This document shows positions 29,918 through 37,838 of a DNA stretch of 64,000 bases, one piece after another. The stretch lies in the IMG/VR virus record IMGVR_UViG_3300027760_000553, positions 1 through 64,000 of that record; one strand, written 5' to 3'. The position numbers and the translations under genes are program-made. The notes under the pieces are model-generated. The model did not search any database. It was not told the DNA's origin and worked only from the letters and a program-made list of their open reading frames with translations. Position 1 is the first letter of the stretch. Each line of letters opens with the position of its first letter. This stretch comes from a virus.

Positions 29918-30367
29918 TTAGTCGTTTCCAACTTCTTTAAGTGATGCAGTAAGCATCCAGTGCCATCTCTGGTGCATGTCCATGCGTTCTGCAAAGAAGT
30001 TTGCAATTGCATGTTGTCTATTTTGTGTAGCAAGATCAACAGCATCTGTAAGTTTTGCAAGAACCATATCATTAGCCATAAGTAAATCTGCAGACATCAT
30101 CATTGGATCTGAAGTAACATCAGGCTCTCCAACTTCATTTAATACAATAAATCTTGATAGTTTAAATGGTGCATATGTATCTAACTTACGAAGCCATTCA
30201 GCATAGGTGTCTGTTGCTTGATCGTAGTCTGTATAAATATTTTCAAAAAGTTCGTGGAATTGAACAAAATCATCGCCTTCTACATTCCAGTGATACCCAT
30301 GAGCCTTCAGTTTAAGGGTAATATTATCTGCAAGCAGGACCTTAAGGGTATTAATTAGTTCTTCCAT
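29918..30367 (-). CDS. dps: Dps-like ferritin-fold protein
   Basis: Start MEELINTLKV at 30367: TATAAT (30375-30380) lies seven bases upstream. 149 aa; KAHGYHWNVEGDDFVQFHELFENIYTD contains the HW and H...D...E ferroxidase ligands of Dps, and LRKLDTYAP the second helix. It may protect DNA from iron and peroxide. The long frame from 30457 is rejected. Confidence 0.75.
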   Translation of the reverse strand: MEELINTLKVLLADNITLKLKAHGYHWNVEGDDFVQFHELFENIYTDYDQATDTYAEWLRKLDTYAPFKLSRFIVLNEVGEPDVTSDPMMMSADLLMANDMVLAKLTDAVDLATQNRQHAIANFFAERMDMHQRWHWMLTASLKEVGND

Positions 30368-30390
30368 GCTTATCATTATAGCATAGTAAG

Positions 30391-30478
30391 TGAGCAGTTT
30401 TTTACAGTCATGCTCAGGACTATACCAGTTATTTAGTGTCGCTGTCTCCCCCGACATTTTTCCTATTCGGAAAAGTCC
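30391..30478 (-). ncRNA. candidate small RNA with own promoter
   Basis: TATAAT (30485-30490, minus) would start RNA at GGACT. AGGACT pairs with AGTCCT 60 bases on, enclosing TTTTCC/GGAAAA and TGTCG/CGACA hairpins: a three-way junction. It ends with hairpin CCTGAGCA...AAACTGCTCA (copy 6, 30391-30418). It lies between divergent genes. No family recognised. Confidence 0.45.
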
Positions 30479-30537
30479 TATACTATTATATCATATGCTA
30501 TAATTGAATTAAGTTTTGATCTATCAGAGGAGAACAA

Positions 30538-31239
30538 ATGGATTCACGTAAACTTGAAAATGAAAAAAATAGCATTACAGAAAGTAGAAATTTTAATAAA
30601 TTTAAATATACGTTGCTTGCCCCTGGAGTACACATCTATGATAATGTTTGGGATCAAGGAATGGATTTCATGAAGCAACTAGAAGACAAGGGATCTTTTG
30701 TTAGAGAAGATTATATTGTTGACTCTGAGGGTAATAAGATTCCAAAAGAGGTTGGGAAGCGTGGAGTAAGCACATGGGTAAAAAGACATCAAGATCCTCA
30801 AGGTGCTGCACTTATTGCTAACGCTTTTGAGGAAGTTATAGACTCTTATTTATGGCATTATGATTTAGATCCAAAAAGTAGGGAAGAGTGGAGAATCAGC
30901 AAGTACACTGATGGAGATTATTTTGGAATGCACCCTGATGACTCTTATGGAACTCCAAGAACAATATCCATGGTGTATTATCCAAACGATGATTACGAAG
31001 GTGGAGAACTTGAATTCATTCATTTTGGTGTAAAGGTTAAACCAAAAGCAAATCAACTTATAATATTCCCATCTTCATATATTTACGAACATAGGATAAC
31101 CGATATTGGTGCTGGAAATCCAAGATACACAATCGTGTCTTTTCTTTCAAATATAACACAAAAAGAAAGAAACGAAAGACTTAAAGATCTTCCAAATCCT
31201 TATAAAACAGATTTAAAGTATATCTCAGAAATTAAATAA
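30538..31239 (+). CDS. 2OG-Fe(II) oxygenase, prolyl-4-hydroxylase type
   Basis: 233 aa. YFGMHPDDSYG (HxD), YEGGELEF, FPSSYIYEHRI (distal His) and RYTIVSFL (2OG-binding Arg) appear in order. TATAAT and AGAGGAG precede the ATG. Relatives hydroxylate prolines or act on small molecules; substrate unknown. A lone plus gene among minus genes. Confidence 0.85.
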   Translation: MDSRKLENEKNSITESRNFNKFKYTLLAPGVHIYDNVWDQGMDFMKQLEDKGSFVREDYIVDSEGNKIPKEVGKRGVSTWVKRHQDPQGAALIANAFEEVIDSYLWHYDLDPKSREEWRISKYTDGDYFGMHPDDSYGTPRTISMVYYPNDDYEGGELEFIHFGVKVKPKANQLIIFPSSYIYEHRITDIGAGNPRYTIVSFLSNITQKERNERLKDLPNPYKTDLKYISEIK

Positions 31240-31276
31240 AAAATAGGCTAAGAGTTTTTATTCTCCTAGCCTATTT
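31240..31276. terminator. bidirectional terminator
   Basis: AAAATAGGCTA...TAGCCTATTTT between convergent genes, A/T-rich on both sides. Confidence 0.8.
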
Positions 31277-31286
31277 TATTTTTATA

Positions 31287-31571
31287 TTACTTCTTTGGTG
31301 CAGCCTTCTTTACTGCTGCCTTCTTACGGGCTGGAGCCTTCTTAACTGTTGCCTTCTTTACTGCAGCATCTACTTCTGCTACTTCTGGAAGACGACCAAA
31401 TGCTGTGTCATTTGGATTAACTGCTCTCAATGCTACTGGTGCGATTGCAGCAACCAATGAGTATGCAAGAGTCTTTGGATCAGTGACGCCAGACATGTAT
31501 AGTGCAAGTGCTGCACCCAGTACTGATCGTCCGTATGATGCCAAGATAGCCTTAATTTGTTCTGTATTCAT
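31287..31571 (-). CDS. membrane protein with Lys/Ala histone-like tail
   Basis: 94 aa: two hydrophobic helices (SVLGAALALYMSGV; YSLVAAIAPVALRAV) then KKATVKKAPARKKAAVKKAAPKK-like repeats. The tail resembles bacterial histone-H1-like domains and could hold DNA or RNA at the membrane. GGAGGAATAA ribosome site. Confidence 0.65.
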   Translation of the reverse strand: MNTEQIKAILASYGRSVLGAALALYMSGVTDPKTLAYSLVAAIAPVALRAVNPNDTAFGRLPEVAEVDAAVKKATVKKAPARKKAAVKKAAPKK

Positions 31572-31581
31572 TTTATTCCTC

Positions 31582-31740
31582 CTAGGATATAATCTGTGTT
31601 AGTATTGTTGCACCAAGCCAAATACCAATAATTCCTGCGAGTCCCGCAAAAATTGGTGGTGCTGGCACTGGCAATTTGAATGCTGCGAACACGGCACCGC
31701 ACCCAAAACCTGTTATTGTTGATAAAATAATGTCTTTCAT
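31582..31740 (-). CDS. XapX-domain membrane protein
   Basis: 52 aa. GFGCGAVFAAFKLPVPAPPI, then FAGLAGIIGIWLG matches the XapX domain (two helices with a P-x-P-APP loop). Function of the family unknown. Confidence 0.75.
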   Translation of the reverse strand: MKDIILSTITGFGCGAVFAAFKLPVPAPPIFAGLAGIIGIWLGATILTQIIS

Positions 31741-32126
31741 TAATCTTCCTTTGGTAGTAATTGCTTTAACTGGTCATAAGAATCAACAATCTTTTTCATA
31801 GAGTAATAGTTTGGACCCATTGCAGTAAGATCGCTATATTCCCTAAAATATTTAATTTCTGGCTCAACATCATTAATAAACTTGTTTAGGCCACTCTGAA
31901 CTTCTTCTATGTATTTAAATGCATCTTGTCTTGAACCTTCAACAAAGTTTAAAAAAGATTTACTATTTTCAATTTTCATTCTATCAAGAATTATTGCTTT
32001 ATCTAAATTTGATTGAGTTAGTTCATTTTTTGTTTTTATTGATTTAAATCTTGTTATAAACAATTGAAAAATTAAAAAAATAAAAACAGAAATAAATACA
32101 GTAAAAACAATATAATCAAAAATCAT
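31740..32126 (-). CDS. single-pass membrane coiled-coil protein
   Basis: 128 aa: N-terminal anchor (YIVFTVFISVFIFLIFQLF) then a long charged helix region. The layout resembles a spanin or tail-tape chaperone, but nothing decides. TAATG overlap. Confidence 0.55.
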   Translation of the reverse strand: MIFDYIVFTVFISVFIFLIFQLFITRFKSIKTKNELTQSNLDKAIILDRMKIENSKSFLNFVEGSRQDAFKYIEEVQSGLNKFINDVEPEIKYFREYSDLTAMGPNYYSMKKIVDSYDQLKQLLPKED

Positions 32127-32359
32127 AGTTCTTTTCCTCCCTCTCTCACAAGTAGTACTATTGCACCATTATCCTCTAAGGCTTTTTTTACACGAATCAT
32201 ATATTCTACGGCAGCAACACGATCTTCAACTGTTAGCCTCATAAACTCTGGCTCACTGGCTTTTACAGTAATAAAATTATCATTATCAACCAAAGTAACA
32301 TTAAAGTTTTTAGGTGCATGAATGGAGCGAAATGCTCTTTTCATTTGATCTGTATACAT
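32123..32359 (-). CDS. 78-aa hypothetical protein
   Basis: MKRAFRSIHAPKNFNVTLVDN, then a VEDRVAAVEYMIRVKKALED helix. Conserved style in actinophages; couples to the genes either side. Confidence 0.55.
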   Translation of the reverse strand: MYTDQMKRAFRSIHAPKNFNVTLVDNDNFITVKASEPEFMRLTVEDRVAAVEYMIRVKKALEDNGAIVLLVREGGKEL

Positions 32360-32571
32360 TACTTTCTACCCCATTTAACTTTATTCCAACCACGCTCATG
32401 GAAGTAGTAAAGTATTGTCTTTGTTAGTACTTCAAACCCTGCAATTGATGCAGCAGTAATTGCCTTATGTGTTATAAAGTATGACAATACAAAGGTATCT
32501 GCCGTTCCAATAATACGCCAAGTGATTGCTTTTAGCGCTGATCTTTGTTTGGTTACTTTCATGATGGCCAC
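32359..32571 (-). CDS. DUF2061 membrane protein
   Basis: 70 aa. SALKAITWRIIGTADTFVLS then TKTILYYFHERGWNKVKWG is the DUF2061 signature. A second member lies at 37943-38143. Small two-helix membrane protein, role unknown. Confidence 0.8.
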   Translation of the reverse strand: MAIMKVTKQRSALKAITWRIIGTADTFVLSYFITHKAITAASIAGFEVLTKTILYYFHERGWNKVKWGRK

Positions 32572-32607
32572 TCCACATTATTATCTTTAGTAATCCAGTC
32601 GCAGATT

Positions 32608-33375
32608 TTAGATACCCATCTCTTTACGTTTTTGCGTAGCCGAAATAGCATGAATGTCTGCCCCCAAATCTACTTGCTCAATCTTGTATCCTACATCACG
32701 ACCATAAACTATGTTAGTAATGTTAGGAACCTTGATAACATTTGCTGTAGGCATATCCTGATGGATATAATCACGAACTTCTTCAAAGTGCAAAGGATCT
32801 TTCTCTGACATTCCAACTGTATGTCTTACACCAATTACAACCTGGGTATTGCGCTTAGCAGCCTCATCATACAATGCTCTATGGCCTTCATGCCATGGTT
32901 GATAGCGACCTAATAAAAGAACTGTGTTTTCTTTCCAGTCAAACATTCCAAATTTACGAATAACTGTGATTGCTCTTGTTGGAATTGCATCTTCATAATC
33001 ATCACCAGTATTAATTATTCTATGATCATAGTGTTCTGGATCTTCCCATAACTTATTTGTATCTTCAAAACGACCTTCTTGAATGGTATCCATCCACACA
33101 ACAACATCTGCCTCACCAAAAGCCTCACGAGTTTCTTTTGTTGGACAAACAAAGTCAACAATAACTGGCTTGTCTTGAATCTTTTCAAGAAGTCTGGCAA
33201 GTTCTCCCATTCTTCGTGCTTGCTCAATTCTGTCTTCTGGGCTAAACCCCAAATCTTTATTTAAACCAGCCCGTACCTGGTCAGCATTAACATGTATGCC
33301 GTTTGTTCTTTCTTTAACTGCATCTGCAATTGTTGTCTTGCCTGAGCCTGGTAGCCCAATAAACTGAATGATCAT
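32608..33375 (-). CDS. APS kinase / nucleotidyltransferase fusion
   Basis: Start MIIQFIGLPGSGKTT at 33375. N-terminal half: Walker A GLPGSGKTT, VNADQVRAGLNKDLGFSPEDR and PVIVDFVCPTKETREAF match adenylylsulfate kinase (CysC), which makes PAPS. C-terminal half: LLGRYQPWHEGHRALYDEA has the HxGH motif and ISATQKRKEMGI the second motif of adenylyl/cytidylyltransferases. It may make PAPS for the three sulfotransferases. The kinase could instead act on another small molecule, and the second domain looks more NMN-adenylyltransferase-like than ATP sulfurylase. Confidence 0.8.
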   Translation of the reverse strand: MIIQFIGLPGSGKTTIADAVKERTNGIHVNADQVRAGLNKDLGFSPEDRIEQARRMGELARLLEKIQDKPVIVDFVCPTKETREAFGEADVVVWMDTIQEGRFEDTNKLWEDPEHYDHRIINTGDDYEDAIPTRAITVIRKFGMFDWKENTVLLLGRYQPWHEGHRALYDEAAKRNTQVVIGVRHTVGMSEKDPLHFEEVRDYIHQDMPTANVIKVPNITNIVYGRDVGYKIEQVDLGADIHAISATQKRKEMGI

Positions 33376-33581
33376 TCTTCTTTTCTCCAATGTATGTAAG
33401 ATCTTATGTATATTGTAGCATAAGCAATAGCCATGGCGATGAAGCCATACTGTTTGGTAGATAGCCCATAGGCAATCCATAATACTTCATTAACACAAAG
33501 AACTACCCAGCCCCATATTGTTTTTTGGCCAACTAAAAAAATTCCACAAACACCTATTACTGCTAATATCCATGACCACAT
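33372..33581 (-). CDS. small multi-pass membrane protein, PnuC-like
   Basis: 69 aa with about three helices (WSWILAVIGVCGIFLVG, WVVLCVNEVLWIAYG, IAMAIAYATIYI). Aromatic pattern resembles half of PnuC nicotinamide riboside transporters. Overlap with the nucleotidyltransferase fusion is suggestive, given its NMN-type domain. Could be unrelated. Confidence 0.45.
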   Translation of the reverse strand: MWSWILAVIGVCGIFLVGQKTIWGWVVLCVNEVLWIAYGLSTKQYGFIAMAIAYATIYIRSYIHWRKEE

Positions 33582-33582
33582 A

Positions 33583-33867
33583 TTATTTATCCATCGTTAA
33601 ATATTGCCAGGTATTGGTCCAGTCTTGTTTTTCTTTATGAGAATTAAACTCTTTTGAAATAGTACCATTTTCTAAATATATACCGCCCCACACACCCCAC
33701 TCTTTTCCAGAGATGCCATGTGCAAAACAAGTTTTTGAAACAGGGCAACTAGAACACAACTTGTCTATTGCTAACCTCAAATCAACTTCATCTTCATATT
33801 TTTCAAAAAATATATTTGTATCATATTCAAAACAAGCCCCATCATCTTTCCATGCATGTCTATTCAT
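33583..33867 (-). CDS. whiB: WhiB-family transcription regulator
   Basis: 94 aa. Cysteines at GACFEYD, LCSSCPVSKTC (C..CxxC..C) and the GVWGGIYLENG turn define the actinobacterial WhiB fold, which binds a 4Fe-4S cluster and the main sigma factor. WhiB genes occur in actinophages and can divert host transcription. Strong evidence for an actinobacterial host. Confidence 0.9.
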   Translation of the reverse strand: MNRHAWKDDGACFEYDTNIFFEKYEDEVDLRLAIDKLCSSCPVSKTCFAHGISGKEWGVWGGIYLENGTISKEFNSHKEKQDWTNTWQYLTMDK

Positions 33868-33869
33868 TT

Positions 33870-34079
33870 TTACCTAACAAACTTGTCTGGTATATCCCAG
33901 CCATCTCTGTTTGGTTCAAATCTTTTTGAAATGCTCCACTTTCCATCAAAGTATTTACCATTTTTAGCAGTCCTTGCACTATCTGCAGGATGCATGCTAA
34001 CAACTGTCCACCCGTCCCAAGTAAGAAACTTATTGTTCTTTACTATGGTTTCCATCTTTTCTAGTTCTGTAATCTTCAT
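33870..34079 (-). CDS. 69-aa conserved phage protein
   Basis: Start MKITELEKMET at 34079; the longer frame lies in the upstream gene. WDGWTVVSMHPADSARTAKNG, then SISKRFEPNRDGWDIP. Frequently seen in actinophages, function unknown. Confidence 0.55.
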   Translation of the reverse strand: MKITELEKMETIVKNNKFLTWDGWTVVSMHPADSARTAKNGKYFDGKWSISKRFEPNRDGWDIPDKFVR

Positions 34080-34089
34080 TTCTATCCCT

Positions 34090-34440
34090 CTAGTAGTTAA
34101 ATATTCCTGTTTCAATATTTTTTTCTTGTGCTTCATATACTAGTTTTGTCTTTTGCTCATTTGGCTTTGACAAAAAAGCAAAATAGTTAAACTCTTCAAA
34201 ATTTTCACTTATCCAAGATGGTGCAACTTTATACATCTTAATCTTTTTACCACGAGACTTCATGCTTCGTTCAGATAGATTTACAAACTCACTTACCATT
34301 GAATTGATGTTTGCTGGACCAGCAGAATAAATGTAAAAGTTTTGATCCTGATCTGTAAGATTTGAAAGAGCAACACCAATTGCTCTAAGGAAAACCTGGT
34401 AGTCATCAAAACTACCTGTTCCCTGTACTCCCACTATCAT
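34090..34440 (-). CDS. SLOG-like (YspA/DUF2493 type) protein
   Basis: 116 aa. MIVGVQGTGSFDDYQVFLRA is a Rossmann-like nucleotide-sensing start, followed by FYIYSAGPANINSMVSEF. SLOG proteins bind nucleotides or NAD derivatives. Overlaps the upstream gene by 29 bp. Confidence 0.6.
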   Translation of the reverse strand: MIVGVQGTGSFDDYQVFLRAIGVALSNLTDQDQNFYIYSAGPANINSMVSEFVNLSERSMKSRGKKIKMYKVAPSWISENFEEFNYFAFLSKPNEQKTKLVYEAQEKNIETGIFNY

Positions 34441-34840
34441 TGTCTAACCCTTCTCTAAGTTTATCCATTATAAACAACATCTTATCTAATTGTATACTAT
34501 CCATACCTATTGTGTCAACTGTAGTTGTGGTGTCTGGATCTATTAAATTGTTTACCATCTCTGCCTTGTAAAACTGATTTTCTTTAATCCAATAGGCATA
34601 GTTATCAAGTATGATTACCTTAACATTGATCTTTCTTTGATAATTAAGCGATTGAGTATTTTTTATTTTTTTTATATTTGACATATCTGGCAAAAGCGGT
34701 CTGATGTACATAAAAATATGGCTTTGACTATACTTAACATTATTTTTATTTATGTTATTTTTATTTATACTATTTTTAAATAACATGCTAAAAAATATTA
34801 GTAAGGCAAAAGTAGTAAAAGATCCAAGTAGGTATTCCAT
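34412..34840 (-). CDS. 142-aa membrane-anchored protein
   Basis: N-terminal anchor (SFTTFALLIFFSMLF), then an Asn/Lys-rich stretch and AYWIKENQFYKAEMVNNLIDP with a conserved-looking MDSIQLDKMLFIMDKLREG end. TATAAT and TTAGGAG upstream. Unknown. Confidence 0.55.
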   Translation of the reverse strand: MEYLLGSFTTFALLIFFSMLFKNSINKNNINKNNVKYSQSHIFMYIRPLLPDMSNIKKIKNTQSLNYQRKINVKVIILDNYAYWIKENQFYKAEMVNNLIDPDTTTTVDTIGMDSIQLDKMLFIMDKLREGLDNDSGSTGNR

Positions 34841-34861
34841 TTTTCTCCTAAATACATTATA

Positions 34862-35203
34862 CTACTTTTTTGATTTTAAAAATTTTATAATCTCTTTAAG
34901 AGTTAACCTATTACTTGTTTTTAAGTTTTGAATCTCCGCATCATTCAATGCTTTTTCTGTAACACTGACGATTGGATTTTTTTTAGTAATATCCATCTCA
35001 ATAAAACCATATTCCCATAACTCCATCATTTCCTGAGTAAAATATAGATTTGACTCATTATGTAATTCTGGAGAAAAATGTTTAAGTTTATCTGTAAACC
35101 TATATAGAACTTCTCCAGATTCTTGATCTATTCCAGAAAACTCCAGACTTCCATTTAAGATTAGTTCTTCCATAAAACTGTCTTCGCTCAAATCTGACCC
35201 CAA
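34862..35203 (-). CDS. 113-aa protein, paralogue of 35439-35660
   Basis: TTG 35203 overlaps the thioredoxin gene; an internal ATG at 35173 is an alternative. ILNGSLEFSGIDQESGEVLY and FTDKLKHFSPEL align with the 35439-35660 protein (LNQGAISMHSIDANGEMLY; VTDKLKLVNPEL). The two flank thioredoxin. Confidence 0.6.
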   Translation of the reverse strand: MGSDLSEDSFMEELILNGSLEFSGIDQESGEVLYRFTDKLKHFSPELHNESNLYFTQEMMELWEYGFIEMDITKKNPIVSVTEKALNDAEIQNLKTSNRLTLKEIIKFLKSKK

Positions 35204-35439
35204 AAATCTAAAAGTTGTTGTTTGTTTTTTGCACCATTCATTCTTGAAACCTCTTGGCTGTCTTTAAATAATATAAAAGTTGGAATACTTTTTACCTCTA
35301 AATCTTTAACAAGTTGACCCTCAAGATCGGCATCAACAAACTTAATGTTGTACCCTTCCTTAATTAATTCTTCTGCAAATGGCTTTGTTCTTGCACATGG
35401 ATTGCACCAATCTGCTGCAAAGTAAAGAATATGCTTCAT
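35188..35439 (-). CDS. thioredoxin-like protein
   Basis: 83 aa; start MKHILYFAADWCNPCARTKP at 35439 (TAATG overlap). The WCNPC active site sits after strand 1; SIPTFILF holds the cis-Pro. It may keep phage or host enzymes (for example ribonucleotide reductase) reduced. Confidence 0.85.
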   Translation of the reverse strand: MKHILYFAADWCNPCARTKPFAEELIKEGYNIKFVDADLEGQLVKDLEVKSIPTFILFKDSQEVSRMNGAKNKQQLLDFWGQI

Positions 35440-35660
35440 TATCTTATTTTCCATTTCATTGTTTTGGGACCAAGATCAATTAGTTTAAACATGTGATGCT
35501 CATATTGATCCTTTAAATCTTCATAAAGTTCTGGATTTACCAACTTTAGTTTATCCGTAACAGAGTATAACATTTCGCCATTTGCATCGATGCTATGCAT
35601 TGATATGGCACCTTGATTTAGCAAATGCTCTATCATGGCTTCTGTTTTAGGATTAATCAC
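35439..35660 (-). CDS. 73-aa protein flanking thioredoxin
   Basis: See the 34862 paralogue. Short version ending MFKLIDLGPKTMKWKIR. ATGA overlap with the nuclease gene. Unknown. Confidence 0.6.
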   Translation of the reverse strand: MINPKTEAMIEHLLNQGAISMHSIDANGEMLYSVTDKLKLVNPELYEDLKDQYEHHMFKLIDLGPKTMKWKIR

Positions 35661-36064
35661 TTACCAGATTTCTTTCTTGCTTTTGCAAGCGCTCCAAAAT
35701 CTTTAACCTTGGTATCTCCTAGGTATCCCCATGCATAACCGTCGTTAATCATCATGTCATTAAGAGATACTGTGTTTCCATCTACATATACCCAACCTAA
35801 AATGCGACCATACTTTTCAGATGAGTCCATCTTTTCAGTCTTAATCACAACAGACTTGGCATCTTTTAAAGCCTTCTTTAGGTACTCTTTGGCCTCAAGA
35901 CCAAGAGCCTTTTCAGCAAGGTCTTTTGTACGAGACTCAGGTGTGTCAATACCAGCCAATCTTACACGGGATTGAAATAAAATATCAAACCCTAAATCAA
36001 TAAGAACATCAATGGTATCTCCATCTACGACATTCTCTACTTTTCTTACATAGTATTCATACAT
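35657..36064 (-). CDS. staphylococcal-nuclease-like protein
   Basis: 135 aa. VVDGDTIDVLIDLGF, RVRLAGIDTPESRTKD (catalytic Arg/Asp/Glu set) and KYGRILGWVYVDG match thermonuclease. No signal peptide, so it acts in the cell, perhaps in host DNA breakdown. Confidence 0.85.
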   Translation of the reverse strand: MYEYYVRKVENVVDGDTIDVLIDLGFDILFQSRVRLAGIDTPESRTKDLAEKALGLEAKEYLKKALKDAKSVVIKTEKMDSSEKYGRILGWVYVDGNTVSLNDMMINDGYAWGYLGDTKVKDFGALAKARKKSGK

Positions 36065-36066
36065 TT

Positions 36067-36711
36067 TTATTCTCCATTTTTATTTAGTGTAAAACAAATA
36101 TTTAATAAAATTCTCAAATCATTTTCTTTTGGTGAAAACCCAGTATGCAACTTTTTTCCATCAAAAACAACGCCCTTGCCAGCAGTTGGAGAAATTGAAT
36201 TTAAAACCTTCAACTCACCAAAATTGCCAGCAGTTTTTAAAACATCAAGTATTTTTTTATCGTATACTTCTGTTACTCCATCCGAATCATTAAAGTAATA
36301 AAGAAAAACCATATGGTCTTCTATTGAATCAACATGGGGATAATTTCTAGAATCTTTTTCTTTATAAGATCTTGTTGCTATGTTAATTTTACTTCTTATA
36401 ATTTTGTCATATTTTATGTTGTGCTTAAAGCAAAACTTTTCAAAAACATCTTTTACAATATCAAAATCTAATCTGGAAACAATTTGAAAATATGGTTCAG
36501 ATTTTTGATCTTGCATATATACTGTTGGTGCATTTTTCCATTGCCAAGATTTATCTTTGGTTTTTTGAAAATCAATTATCTCTGGAACATATTCAGGAAT
36601 CCAATTAATTTTTCCATACAAAAAACTTTGATCAGAGAATATTCTTCTTAAAAACTCATCCTGCTCTTCTTTGGTTAAAAAAGAATCATCTTCAATAAAG
36701 AAATCACTCAC
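36067..36711 (-). CDS. 2OG-Fe(II) oxygenase-like protein
   Basis: 214 aa. NYPHVDSIEDHMVFLYYFN carries HxD; KGVVFDGKKLHTGFSP carries the distal His; NDLRILLNICF follows with the Arg. Overlaps the zinc-ribbon gene upstream by 8 bp. Substrate unknown. Confidence 0.8.
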   Translation of the reverse strand: MSDFFIEDDSFLTKEEQDEFLRRIFSDQSFLYGKINWIPEYVPEIIDFQKTKDKSWQWKNAPTVYMQDQKSEPYFQIVSRLDFDIVKDVFEKFCFKHNIKYDKIIRSKINIATRSYKEKDSRNYPHVDSIEDHMVFLYYFNDSDGVTEVYDKKILDVLKTAGNFGELKVLNSISPTAGKGVVFDGKKLHTGFSPKENDLRILLNICFTLNKNGE

Positions 36712-36928
36712 TTAATCTAGATCTTTCATCAACAACTTCTACCATAAAACTCATCATTTTTGCATAACCAACAGCATTATCCATGATTTTATTATAATGA
36801 TGGGAACAAAAGAGTAGTCCTCCAGATTTTCCAATTACCTTTACATACGCCTGTGCAGAACAAGAGTCGCATCTGTCTGTGGCGTCTAGCATCCACAGTT
36901 TTGAGTCTTCTGAAATCATTGTATTCAT
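36704..36928 (-). CDS. zinc-ribbon protein (DUF7455-like)
   Basis: 74 aa. LDATDRCDSCSAQAYVKV and LLFCSHHYNKI match a family shared by actinobacteria and their phages. Binds zinc; role unknown. Confidence 0.75.
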   Translation of the reverse strand: MNTMISEDSKLWMLDATDRCDSCSAQAYVKVIGKSGGLLFCSHHYNKIMDNAVGYAKMMSFMVEVVDERSRLSE

Positions 36929-36934
36929 AGTATA

Positions 36935-37120
36935 CTACCTCTTTCTATTATCGGTGGAATAAAAACCAGAACCGTTAAAAACTGCTCCTACATTAGAGTA
37001 TACACGAACTAAAGGAGAATTGCAAGTTTCACAATTGTACCCAGGATCACCATCCTTAATAGACCTTTCTTTAATATACCTTTGTGCACAAGGCATGCAA
37101 TCATACTCATATACTGCCAC
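36935..37120 (-). CDS. FmdB-like zinc ribbon
   Basis: 61 aa. AVYEYDCMPCAQRYIKER and YNCETCNSPLVRVYS match the FmdB/CxxC_CxxC regulatory zinc ribbon. It is common in actinobacteria. Confidence 0.8.
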   Translation of the reverse strand: MAVYEYDCMPCAQRYIKERSIKDGDPGYNCETCNSPLVRVYSNVGAVFNGSGFYSTDNRKR

Positions 37121-37838
37121 TAGAAACCTCCATGTAAAGTTCTTGTAATTTTGAAAAATCTTCTTCTTCTTCTATTTGCTTAGTTAAAGTTTCATACATT
37201 TTTGTTTTTTGAATATCATGGGGGCCATGATGCTTCATCTTTGCAACTTCTTGATTTGATAGACTACCAAAAGTTTTAGCATCTCTATTTTTAATTACAT
37301 CTTTCACCTCTTCTGATGAAATTTTGTTTTCATAGTGCATATTTATTTTTGATAAAACAAAAGTAATTATACTATCTGGATCATTAACTAATTTATCAAA
37401 CTCAATTACAAAAGCATTTTTATTTTCTATTTGAATAGTTAAATAATCTAAATAGTTTTCAGTTATACTCTTGATAATTCCTTTAAAATTATGGTGTGCT
37501 CCATTTAGCACATCCTCTATTGTTTTATCGTCTTGTGAGTTAGAGAGTGCAATAAAACAATAAGATTTGATAACCTCCATTGGACTTCTTACATTTGTAA
37601 ACTGAATAAAACTATCAGACTGCTCCAACTTTAGCATAGATGGTATGTGAAAAAATGGGTGCAAAATAAATGTTTTATTTGTATCTAAAACAAGTGTTTT
37701 ATTTGTTAATTTTTTTAAATTATTTTCATTCTTAATATTTTTGGTCAGTGCACTATCGATACACTCTGCTAAAAAATTATTACCAGATCTTGGTACAGAA
37801 TTAAAAATAATATCAGTGGTGGTGAAATATTTTGACAA
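37107..37838 (-). CDS. sulfotransferase-like protein 3 (TTG start)
   Basis: 243 aa, the longest of the three. FNSVPRSGNNFLAECI (about 12-27) is the PAPS loop and FTNVRSPMEVIKSY (about 81-94) the 3' motif. NAFVIEFDKLVNDPDSI resembles the FDFNDL block of the others. The TTG start directly follows the upstream stop. Confidence 0.75.
   Translation of the reverse strand: MSKYFTTTDIIFNSVPRSGNNFLAECIDSALTKNIKNENNLKKLTNKTLVLDTNKTFILHPFFHIPSMLKLEQSDSFIQFTNVRSPMEVIKSYCFIALSNSQDDKTIEDVLNGAHHNFKGIIKSITENYLDYLTIQIENKNAFVIEFDKLVNDPDSIITFVLSKINMHYENKISSEEVKDVIKNRDAKTFGSLSNQEVAKMKHHGPHDIQKTKMYETLTKQIEEEEDFSKLQELYMEVSSGSI

Noticed and set aside
30368-30457. N-terminal extension of the Dps-like frame
   Set aside because: It runs through the candidate RNA and a -10 box; the family start fits ATG 30367.
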